Below, in pieces: positions 21,220 through 30,147 of a stretch of 30,147 nt of DNA. Every line of letters starts with the position of its first letter. The first letter of the stretch is position 1. This DNA comes from Saccoglossus kowalevskii (taxonomy: Eukaryota; Hemichordata; Enteropneusta; Harrimaniidae), in assembly GCF_000003605.2 (NCBI RefSeq), contig NW_003124902.1, forward strand, positions 318,405 through 348,551, written 5' to 3'. Under the pieces are notes generated by a model. It worked only from the letters and a program-made list of their open reading frames with translations, did no database searches and was not told the origin of the DNA. A program made the translations under genes and the position numbers.

Positions 21220-22478
21220 ATTGCAATGTACAGTTAGGGAGTTCAAATTCACCGTGGTGAGCATTACTTCCTTCTTATTGCAATGTACAGTTAGGGAGTT
21301 CAAATTCACCGTGGTGAGCATTGCTTCCTTCTTATTGCCATGTACAGTTAGGGAGTTCAAATTCACCGTGGTGAGCATTGCTTCCTTCTCATTGCAATGT
21401 ACAGTTAGGGAGTTCAAATTCACCGTGGTGAGCATTGCTTCCTTCTTATTGCAATGTACAGTTAGGGAGTTCAAATTCACCGTGGTGAGCATTGCTTCCT
21501 TCTTATTGCAATGTACAGTTAGGGAGTTCAAATTCACCGTGGTGAGCATTGCTTCCTTCTTATTGCAATGTACAGTTAGGGAGTTCAAATTCACCGTGGT
21601 GAGCATTGCTTCCTTCTTATTGCAATGTACAGTTAGGGAGTTCAAATTCACTGTGGTGAGCATTGCAATGTACAGTTAGGGAGTTCAAATTCACCGTGGT
21701 GAGCATTGCTTCCTTCTTATTGCAATGTACAGTTAGGGAGTTCAAATTCACCGTGGTGAGCATTGCTTATTTCTTATTGCAATGTACAGTTAGGGAGTTC
21801 AAATTCACCGTGGTGAGCATTGCAATGTACAGTTAGGGAGTTCAAATTCACCGTGGTGAGCATTGCTTCCTTCTTATTGCAATGTACAGTTAGGGAGTTC
21901 AAATTCACTGTGGTGAGCATTGCAATGTACAGTTAGGGAGTTCAAATTCACCGTGGTGAGCATTGCAATGTACAGTTAGGGAGTTCAAATTCACCGTGGT
22001 GAGCATTACTTCCTTCTTATTGCAATGTACAGTTAGGGAGTTCAAATTCACCGTGGTGAGCATTGCTTCCTTCTTATTGCAATGTACAGTTAGGGAGTTC
22101 AAATTCACCGTGGTGAGCATTGCTTCCTTCTTATTGCAATGTACAGTTAGGGAGTTCAAATTCACCGTGGTGAGCATTGCTTCCTTCTTATTGCAATGTA
22201 CAGTTAGGGAGTTCAAATTCACTGTGGTGAGCATTGCAAAGTACAGTTAGGGAGTTCAAATTCACTGTGGTGAGCATTGCAATGTACTGTTAGGGAGTTC
22301 AAATTCACTGTGGTGAGCATTGCAATGTACAGTTAGGGAGTTCTAATTCACTGTGGTGAGCATTGCAATGTACAGTTAGGGAGTTCAAATTCACCGTGGT
22401 GAGCATTGCTTCCTTCTCATTGCAATGTACAGTTAGGGAGTTCAAATTCACCGTGGTGAGCATTGCTTCCTTCTTATT
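21220..22478. repeat. 57/43-bp tandem array, 24 units
   Basis: Twenty-four copies of a unit centred on CAGTTAGGGAGTTCAAATTC are present. From the first to the last CAGTTAG (21231 to 22430) there are 15 periods of 57 bp and 8 of 43 bp, which accounts exactly for the 1199 bases. Short units lack the 14-bp ATTGCTTCCTTCTT, which is bounded by ATTGC direct repeats. Each unit has GCAATG and CATTGC as inverted arms. Copies are almost identical, so the array is recently homogenised. Because 57 is a multiple of three, both strands carry long open frames with a 19-residue period. Confidence 0.97.
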
Positions 22479-23906
22479 AAGCAGTCTTTAATGCATTTAA
22501 CCTCTTCACCACCACCTTTCATCCCAATTGTTCTGTACTTTTTTCTTATATATTCTTCAATATTTCTGAAATGAACCATGATATTGGAGCTGAATGCAAA
22601 ATTTGAGTAAATTTTCAGTTTTTACTCAAAAATTTTTGCTATTTTTGTCCCAATCCCATGAAGAAAAGTGCTAACTATAAACAGGACTATTTTGTGGTGA
22701 AAAGAGGGAATTGTTGGTGAACAAGTTATTCAAGCGGCTACATTATTATGAATATTCACAGCCACGTTATAATAAGGTCTACAGCTGAACAACCACTTCA
22801 TTAAATAGACATGATAATAAAAACCTCATAAAAAATACTCGATGATATATTACCCTAGTTGCCTCTCCATTTCTCGTCTCCAAGAGTTGAGTCATTATTA
22901 TATATGCAGGATTTTATACAGAAATAATTGCTTCATCTATAAAGTAATGGAAATATGAAACTAAGACAAAATTTACCGAAGGAACTACAAGGCTTGGATT
23001 TACAGTCGTCTGGGGACATCATTTTATAACCAGTATTAAAAATTGAGAAATGCTTTGAATATTAAACTCAAGTCGATCAACTTCTTTTATAAATAAAATT
23101 TTCACCTAAAGTCGTGCGATGCGTCTTCAATCATGTATGTTTCTGAAGTGTATTCGCTCATTTCCCTACTGGTTTATTTATTCCTATCTGGGGAGATCGT
23201 GTCTCGTTTTGATGGATTGATGTGCTTTATAATGCAACAGCCTGTGTCCACCAGCTCACACATATTTTAATAGATTTGGTAGGGGTTTTTCAAAAAAAAA
23301 AAAAATCTCTTCTAATTATTAGAAAAATAGGTCACAGTGCAAATAAGGACAATTACTGAACAATCTGTTTTAAATCTAAGAATATTTCTTCTATTTGCAA
23401 TTTATTATTTATTTTCAAGCAACAAAAACTGATAGCACGCTAAATTATTCAAAATTTTCTATTTTTTATGTGTTTTTTTTTATTAATTTTGTACTCAGAT
23501 TTTGATCTCTAATTAGTAAGATACCATCTAATTTTATTCTTGTTATCACATGTCATTAATTTAAGTCCATTCTACCGAAGAATATCCATGTACAAATGTA
23601 AGGTGTGCCACGATTGGCTTGTTTATTGCTTAAGTGATGATCAACCAACCAAGGACATTGTTATATAATGTATAATAGCCAATTATGGGACTGATGTGAA
23701 AAAAGCTTTGAATTGAGTCCAGTAAAAACATAAGTCAAGGAATTATATAAACCACAGAATTTTACAGCACTGAATTTCATGAAGATTCTTGGAGGCAATG
23801 TGTCACTGGGACGCTTTCCTTAGATTCCCTCAAATCACCGACATTTAACTTGGTTAAAATGAAATGTACAGTTACACTATTTTAACAGCAAATTTACGTA
23901 ACCGTT

Positions 23907-24018
23907 TACTGTAAAATACTTTATTTTCGCTTGGAATTAATTTTCGCTATTTTCAAGAATTAAATCCAGCGAATATACCGGTACCTTTTTTCTTATATTT
24001 TACATTCTACTTACAGTA
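23907..24018. mobile_element. family B inverted-repeat element, short copy
   Basis: It starts TACTGTAAAATACTTTATTT and ends TTACAGTA, spanning 112 bp. It shares the left half of the 19317-19517 copy (TTTTCGCT, GCGAATATACC, T-run, TATATTTTACATTC) and lacks the right half, so it looks like an internal deletion derivative. Confidence 0.55.
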
Positions 24019-24505
24019 TATAGAGCAAATACAGCATTTAAGCAAGAATGATGTAAACTGCTTATAATTTCATGAGTGTAGTACTCAAAATATTGCTACA
24101 GACTTAAAATCTGATTTCTTCAGAAAAGTGATTTTGTTTAACAACATAAATTATGTAAATCTAAAATTTTGTGCAAATTCCAAACTTGTTTCTATGCTGT
24201 TCATAACCTATAGTGTCATTAATACTGTAAATTAATACAGTATTCATGAAATTTTATCTTCACAAATGAAATCATGAAAATAAAATTCTTTATGGTAATT
24301 AATTGTAATTACTAAGAAAATATCCATTGACACAATCTCAGATAATTGTAAAAAGATATTTAAATGAAGATATCTTGGTATTCATGGACCTTGTCAGTGA
24401 AATTTTATTTCACTTATCAGCAAAAATTGGAAAAATTAAAATGTTTGGAGTTGTTTATTTGTTGACAGTATCAAAGTAAGTTTCACTAAAATACACTATA
24501 ATAAT

Positions 24506-24653
24506 ACTGTATTTGTTATATTAGTAGCACAGGTAAATTACAGATGTTTCTTTTGTCAAAATAAGTCATATTTTTATGATTCATTATAAATCAAATGTAA
24601 TTTTAGACTATATGCGCTTCTATTGGAGATGTGCTTCTATTAGTGCAAATACT
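24506..24653 (+). mobile_element. family A inverted-repeat element, copy 2
   Basis: It starts ACTGTATTTGTTATATTAGT and ends GCTTCTATTAGTGCAAATACT, which are approximate inverted repeats. The interior matches copy 1 at 13546-13701 (CAGATGTTTCTT, GTCAAAATAAGTCATATTT, ATCAAATGTAATTTT, GCGCTTCTATTGGAGA). Confidence 0.6.
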
Positions 24654-24665
24654 TTAGATCACACA

Positions 24666-24679
24666 GTAGCCATGGCAAC
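24666..24679. promoter_or_regulatory. RFX X-box-like site 2
   Basis: GTAGCCATGGCAAC differs by one base from the palindromic X-box GTTGCCATGGCAAC. It lies 13 bp to the right of family A copy 2. Confidence 0.4.
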
Positions 24680-25284
24680 CGTATTACCACGTTTGTTATG
24701 ATGAACTGCTTATTATTTATTTCAAAAATTTGAAAATATCTGATTATGTTAATAAAACTGTATGAACATTTTATGCAAAAAAAAACAAGAAAATATTGTA
24801 TAATCTCTCAGCTAATCTTAAGGCTAGATTAGCGATAAGAGAAAGCATGAAATTGAATTGTTATGGACGGCATTCATGTCTTTCTTCACCTCTGGCGGAA
24901 AGCGTAATGGAATTCCCACAGAAACTGTTTAAATGCTGACAGAATATCAATGTTACTGAAAGTAAACTGGGATAAAACTGCTGGTGTTCTTTGTAAACTG
25001 TGATCAAATATATGTCCCCATTTGACAGTTTACATAGCGTAACTGAATCGTCTTAAAATAAACTATACTGCTGATTTATACGGAGGAATGAACTGAGGTA
25101 TTTTCCAGTGAAGTTGAGATGCTCCTTATCATGAATGTGAAAAGTGTGACATACCAAGATATCATGGCTGCCATGCTAAGAATCTAACACAGTTTAATTT
25201 AAATGCAACTAGCAAACTTGTTAAGAACTTTGTTTTCTGTAAATTTGACTGAAATTTTTTTTATTCTTGCTATATTAATATTAT

Positions 25285-25307
25285 TATTCTTTTTTTTTTT
25301 TTTACAG
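25285..25307 (+). other. strong 3' splice-site candidate
   Basis: A run of about 17 T interrupted only by the final ACAG gives a textbook polypyrimidine tract and acceptor. No conserved reading frame follows, so it fits a noncoding 3'UTR exon of ANKRD50 or of a separate transcript. Confidence 0.4.
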
Positions 25308-25427
25308 AAAAGTCAGTTAAAGTATGTAACAAAATATGCAGCTTAGCAACCAGACAGGTTAAAGGTCAAGTTGGGATTTAGAGAAATACAGCAATCTGGG
25401 TCTGTACATTCCTGAACCAGTTTGCGG

Positions 25428-25441
25428 GTTTCCTAGGAAAC
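25428..25441. promoter_or_regulatory. RFX X-box-like / STAT-like perfect palindrome 3
   Basis: GTTTCCTAGGAAAC is a perfect 14-bp palindrome. It fits the relaxed X-box GTTNCCNNGGNAAC and also contains the STAT-like TTCCTAGGAA. Confidence 0.45.
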
Positions 25442-26699
25442 GCAGTCAAATGTATATCAATTTTGACAATCCCAGCGTATGCAAAGTAAGGTGTATGTGT
25501 TAATGTTGTTATACATCAGTGATATATTTACGGACTGTAATTACTTCTATCAACCAGCTATTCTGTGTTTCTGAAAAAGCAAAAGAAACAGTGAATGAAA
25601 CATTGTTGCAATCATAATAGATGGGGGAATTATTTATGAGTGTAGGGAAGTCAATGTATGGACTACACAAACTGATAAGCCCCTTTCCAGTTTCGCCATT
25701 ATCTTTTGGGCTTGTAGACTATTTCCCATGGGGCTTTAGTCAATGTTTGTGCTAACAAACATGTAAGGCCAATAAATGTAGTGTTATAAATTGCTATGAA
25801 TTGTGTTGGACACTCGGAGCAGAGAAGCGCGGGTTTGTGTGAAATTTCAAAAAAATTAAATATCGGATTTGTGAATACTTGAGACATTAAGCATTAAAGA
25901 AAAGATATTTCTTTTGCGGGATTTGGAAATAATTTTAAATTTCGCTTTCCCCAGCTGTCAACCAAAATTGCATGTGACAGAAAGATTAATCACTTTCGAC
26001 CAACTTCTAAAGGAATTTATTTTGTTAATGACAGAATAGTGTATTTGAAATGTTGCCATTCATCAGTAAGGATTGCTTATTTTACTTCCAACTGTACCCT
26101 GCTAGAATGCTTCCTGTTTCCTGTCTGAAATATACATCAAGTATTATTTAGTTTGGCAAAGTAGAAACGGATATGGCTCGAATTAATCTTTTACTTTCAA
26201 GTATGCAACCTGCCATAAATGGAGGTGTCTTGAGATAACCTTTCAGTTCTGGATCTGCCCGTTTTTGGGGTGGGGGGAGGAGTCAAAATTTGACATATTT
26301 TGGAGGGTTTTACACAAATCCTGACTCAAAAGTTCATCTTTGGGTCATACATGATTGACCTAAATACAAGTTAGGTGATTTAAATTAAGGTATATAGCTT
26401 AAATCATGCTTATACATTTTAAATTGGTTCCTGTTTTCTATTCAGATCACATCTCTCCTGTGACTGCATTTTCGTATCACCATGCATGGCTATAATGGTT
26501 AAATGATTTGAATTTTAAATTTAGCGACAGTTGCAAATGTGAAGGGGAGGGATAGCAGAAACATTTTTGCTCTAACGTCTCAGTCACGTTACTATAGATT
26601 ATGAAAGATAATTTTCGTGAATTTAATTTGCATTAAGATGTTGTAATTTGACAGAATGTATAGATTTACAATTGGAAAATGTTCTAAAATAAATAAAAT

Positions 26700-26855
26700 A
26701 CCGTATTTGCTCTATTATGGCACGTCTTCAATAGAAGCGCTTATTAACTCAAAATTTCATTTGTTGTATATTATTGATAAAAATATTACTTATTTTGACC
26801 ATAATAACAGCTCTAAATTATGTAAGCGCTTACATTACTATAATAGAGAAAATGC
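26700..26855 (-). mobile_element. family A inverted-repeat element, copy 3 (inverted)
   Basis: It starts ACCGTATTTGCTCTATTATG and ends ATAATAGAGAAAATGC, a near-perfect terminal inverted repeat of about 16 bp. Read on the minus strand, the interior matches copies 1 and 2 (GGTCAAAATAAGTAATATTT, CAACAAATGAAATTTT, GCGCTTCTATTGAAGA). It is the best-preserved ending in the family. A 93-codon open frame across it is incidental. Confidence 0.7.
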
Positions 26856-26881
26856 AGCAAGTGAAATTCCTGTTGATGCAG

Positions 26882-26895
26882 GTTGCCAGGGCAAC
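26882..26895. promoter_or_regulatory. RFX X-box-like site 4
   Basis: GTTGCCAGGGCAAC matches GTTNCCNNGGNAAC exactly. It lies 27 bp to the right of family A copy 3. Confidence 0.45.
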
Positions 26896-27093
26896 ACTAG
26901 CACTTATGCTGTTCTTTTAGCTTGTGACTACAATTAAGCGTTGTATATGGGAGAGGGGTTTACATCAGAACATATTAATTATACCAGTGGAAAATATAGG
27001 TGCTGGATTATATTTCTGGTGAAATATTTGAAATTTATAAAATTTGTTTTTAAATTAAATCATGTATATTCATTAAATGGTTTTTAATTCAAC

Positions 27094-27118
27094 ACATATG
27101 CAGCTCATTTGCATATGT
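27094..27118. promoter_or_regulatory. palindrome with POU octamer
   Basis: ACATATGCA (27094-27102) and TGCATATGT (27110-27118) are perfect 9-bp inverted repeats around a 7-base centre. The right arm overlaps the octamer ATTTGCAT (27108-27115). TAAT-type homeodomain cores lie nearby. It is a possible enhancer element, inferred from motifs only. Confidence 0.25.
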
Positions 27119-28644
27119 AAATTCATCATGCATAATTATAATATGTAAATTGTATGCTTATTCATTGTTGTACTTTTATCTTGCATTTATTATCGTGCTC
27201 ACAAGCTTCTCAGTCAATGGGAGGCGAGATTATTTATAAATCCTTCTTGTATTCCGCTCGGTTGAACTCTTTCTCAGTGGTTGCGTGTAATGAAAGGCTG
27301 ACTGTCACAGCATAATCACTTATTGCATTGATATCTACCAGCATCTCTTTCTCTGTATATACATTTCTCTAGGGTTTGAAATACTATGAAATGCCCTGTC
27401 TCATCAATGGACGGATCAATAGTTCTTAAACATTGAAAGATAAAATTTCGAAACGGGGGTTTCGATAATTTTTTTTTAATCTGTTACGTTCCATTTCATG
27501 GGCTTTAAGATTATCATACCATCAGAATAGTTTTTTAATCTTTAATTCACCTTGGTATGCATATCTGAAATATAGATTTATGAAAATGGTTATTTATTTC
27601 AATTTTTATTATAAAATTTGTCACCTTTTTAAATGTATGACGTATGCATTTTGGTTTCATGAATATTTCGATACTATAATATAAATTATAATGGTGGCAT
27701 TTCATGACCGATCAACCATGAACTGATTTCAACGCTGAATAGCTTTGACAGTTGATCCAGTGAGTACTGTGTGCATGCTTTCAAATACAGACCAAATTTC
27801 AATAATCCTATTTTTTCTTTCTTTTATGCTGTACATCAAATCTACTGTTATTGTTTTACCGCCGTACGTGATTTTTCGGTCGTGTGTAACAATGTACAGT
27901 TTTAAGTAAAAAAACAAATACTTGTAGTCACATCTTGTACGATAATATTTTAATCTTTGATTTGGGGGATTTGGGCAGATGCGACTGTGTATTTGAGTCC
28001 CTGCCAAATTCCACATATACAAAATGTACCAACTGTTGGAATATTGTAGTATATTATTATAGTAATATTATGTGTTTTGAATATTGTCATCATTTGGCAG
28101 AACAGTGGTGTGTCTTCTTTTCAATGTATTTACAGCACTAGTGTCTTTCCACAACTAGTATTACTTTGGAGGTCAAAAACAAAGAAATACACAGACTGTG
28201 TCAGTCTATTTAAAACATGCCAATCAAATGAGTCATCATTGCTATTAACAACTGTGGTTTTCTGAAGCTTAGGAAATTTACAATACCCGAGGAATTCTCA
28301 ATGTATATCCTGTTTTGTCACTTATTTGCATCTCCACTGTTTGTGTTATGTCAACAATATTGCGAGAGAAAACACGAAAACCGTGCGGTTAATGAACTGC
28401 ACTTAACAAGCGTACAATTTAACCTCAGTGGAATTCTGAATTTCATCTGAGCTTGTTTGTTATTTCTTACCTCCAGGTTTTAACACTATTAAGCTGAATT
28501 TAAAAACAAAAATAGGCAAAGCCACAGTGGCCCCAAGTGCAGTAATTGTACTTGTGTAGGAACACTTTTTGTAAATATCAGCTTGAAGTCACCGTTGAGT
28601 TGAAGCATTTATAAAGGACATGATTTGATTTGTTGAAAGAACCT

Positions 28645-28850
28645 GTCAACAAACAAGCTGTGTTCTGATTGGCAAAACAATCCTAACACCTAACAGTTAA
28701 ACCAATCAGACTCAATCTTGCAAGTTTCTTTAACTTTACACAAATGTCAACAAACAAGCTGTGTTCTGATTGGCAAAACAATCCTAACACCTAACAGTTA
28801 AACCAATCAAACTCAATCTTGCAAGTTTCTTTAACTTTACACAAATGTCA
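28645..28850. repeat. 101-bp tandem duplication with inverted CCAAT boxes
   Basis: Two nearly identical copies lie at 28645-28745 and 28746-28846, followed by the first bases of a third (GTCA). In copy 1, TCTGATTGG (28664-28672) and CCAATCAGA (28702-28710) form a perfect 9-bp inverted repeat. In copy 2 the right arm reads CCAATCAAA, one base changed. Each arm contains a CCAAT box. Confidence 0.9.
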
Positions 28851-30147
28851 CTCTTCAATCTTGAGGCCAACAGCACTAATTTATTTCTGATATTTCTGGA
28901 CACTATCTAAAAAAATTTTCAAATCTAACAGTTAACCCCCCCCCCTCCCCAATTCAAAACTCTAACTTGTCACAAGGCGAAAAATTTATTGTTTGTTTTA
29001 TTTACCAATGTACTGTACCAGTGTATTATCTAAAAAAATGTTTACTATGTATTGTTATTTATATTAATTTTTCATGAAGAAATTCAGGTTCTGAAGACAA
29101 GTATACATGTAGCTGATATATTGCCCTCATTAGGTAGCTTGTAGTGGTGCTTTTGTTTTTATCATGCTTTGGGTCGGGATGATGGGGATTGCCTTAAACC
29201 TCTTGCCAAAATGTTCATCCCTAAACATAATGTATTTAATCTCTCGCAGGAGGTTATGCAAATGTGTTATTGGTTATTGTGCATTTTGGTGAATATTTTA
29301 CACTGAGTTGTGTAAAAAAAATCATTACATTTTTGGCAAAAAATTACACACAGTGATATTTTTGTATATATTTTACATTTGGATAATATAGTGGTTTATA
29401 TGAAAACATATAATATTGCCATTGGACTAAAACATTGTTGGACCACAATCATTTTTTCATTGAGACATAATTTGAATAAACACTAGAATTCACAAAATAT
29501 CAAATCAATATTTCTCTAGTCCTCAACTAGTCCTTTATTAGTCTGGACCATCAGATTGTTCTAAATTCTGATATTATTTACCTCATTTTTGTCTTATTTA
29601 ATTCTGTAATATGAACTTCTTTTCTGTTTTACTGCAGTTTTAAAGATCATACTCCTTTCTGTTGGAGTTCATGACATTTTGGTATAGTTTGCATGGAACA
29701 GTTTTGTACTTATAAAATTATTATAGTTTACATATTTTTATTTTAGGAAAATTTCCCTGTACAGGGGCATTTACATTGAGTTAATGGCAGCTACTTTATT
29801 GTGTATTTTTGCACTATAAAACATGTTAATATTTGAAGTAGTTTTAATTACCCCTTGGTCATTTTGATGATGTAACAAAATATTACTGTAATTTTTACGA
29901 TTGTTAGTATTTGAGGGTTGTTATAGTGACCATACCTCCAGAGACAATGCTGAAGTTTTTTTTAAAGGTGCTCCAGTTTAATGTATCAATTGCAGATTTG
30001 TCTTTGTCATGAATATTTAAAGTAACTTTGTCCTGTCTCAAATTGTAAAAAATTAAATTTGACAACTTCAAAACTAGAATTGTGTGACTTGTGTGGACAT
30101 GGAAATACCGTATATATCAAAATAACATGTACTGCATTGCAGTATTT

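Larger units (their letters stand above)
22479..25284. other. gene-free, CpG-poor sequence with scattered elements
   Basis: No coding sequence is supported. Apart from the family A and B elements and the X-box listed separately, there is only AT-rich sequence. A small imperfect palindrome, TACTGTAAATTAATACAGTA, lies near 24228-24247 and may be the stub of another family B-like element. Confidence 0.5.
12737..25307 (+). other. candidate 3'UTR intron of ANKRD50
   Basis: The stop codon is followed at once by AAG|GTAAGA (GT at 12737-12738), an almost perfect donor. The most convincing acceptor in the window is a long T tract ending in TTTACAG at 25307. Weaker alternatives are T-run acceptors at 16373 and 17466 and CTGCAG near 29637. 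A stop one base upstream of a junction would not trigger exon-junction-dependent decay. I see no coding exon inside. The segment is CpG-depleted like the 3' part of the coding sequence, consistent with one transcribed, methylated unit. The donor is seen directly; the acceptor choice is a guess. Confidence 0.4.
25308..30147 (+). other. noncoding, possible ANKRD50 3'UTR exon and 3' flank
   Basis: No gene is supported. Open frames of up to 97 codons exist on both strands but look random. If the acceptor at 25307 is used, this begins the terminal exon. AATAAA-type signals are plentiful in such AT-rich DNA, so I cannot pick an end. CpG stays low except for a small patch near 27220-27290. The listed repeats and palindromes account for little of the length. 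Confidence 0.35.

Noticed and set aside
21169-22250. Long repeat-peptide ORFs on both strands of the 57-bp array
   Set aside because: They follow from a period divisible by three, and every 43-bp unit breaks them. No promoter or family is recognised.
26656-26937. 93-codon ORF on the plus strand
   Set aside because: Most of it is family A element copy 3 read through its terminal repeats, with no recognised domain.
27729-28022. 97-codon minus-strand ORF
   Set aside because: The composition looks random, no family is recognised, and it is flanked by AT-rich noncoding sequence.
1-30147. tRNA, rRNA or other structured RNA genes
   Set aside because: I looked for B-box (GGTTCGANNCC) and rRNA-like blocks and saw none. 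A covariance-model scan would be needed to exclude small RNAs.

Overview
The window looks like nuclear DNA of an invertebrate animal: AT-rich, with one protein gene in 30 kb, candidate introns, dispersed short inverted-repeat elements, minisatellite arrays and one assembly gap (14021-14359). The protein is an animal-type ANKRD50 with a near-optimal Kozak start. CpG is plentiful in the 5' flank and the first ~1.2 kb of coding sequence, then almost absent to the window end. That is the footprint expected of mosaic (gene-body) DNA methylation in invertebrates such as lophotrochozoans, hemichordates, lancelets or tunicates. I cannot name the species.

Layout. 1-8.5 kb: CpG-retaining, repeat-poor 5' flank with no convincing large gene. 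It holds CRE, E-box and NRF1-like sites and one small ORF (5135-5332) with a TATA box and a good Kozak context. 7.7-8.5 kb: likely ANKRD50 promoter and a 5'UTR intron ending at a TTTCAG acceptor (8506). 8626-12735: the complete ANKRD50 coding sequence (1369 residues) in one uninterrupted exon, preceded by two upstream ORFs. It encodes an N-terminal P-loop NTPase (STAND/NACHT-like), about 19 ankyrin repeats, and a Ser/Pro-rich tail that ends in a PDZ-ligand-type ETPL. One base after the stop is an excellent splice donor (AAG|GTAAGA), so the 3'UTR is probably split by an intron.

12.7-30.1 kb: CpG-depleted noncoding DNA, read as ANKRD50 3' intron and 3'UTR territory or a neighbouring transcribed domain. 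It contains a 53-bp hairpin-unit array (13.0-13.5 kb), a 57/43-bp array of 24 units (21.2-22.5 kb), a 101-bp tandem duplication (28.6-28.8 kb), two families of terminal-inverted-repeat elements with three copies each, four RFX X-box-like palindromes, a strong G-quadruplex candidate (14.66 kb) and a CpG-retaining patch (20.0-20.6 kb).

The best leads are the CpG boundary inside a single exon, a conserved tail carrying both an NPxF and a C-terminal PDZ-type motif (matching the two cargo-binding domains of SNX27), the phased structure of the 57/43-bp array, and the cluster of X-box palindromes. I found no new multi-gene system. Counts given here were made by eye.
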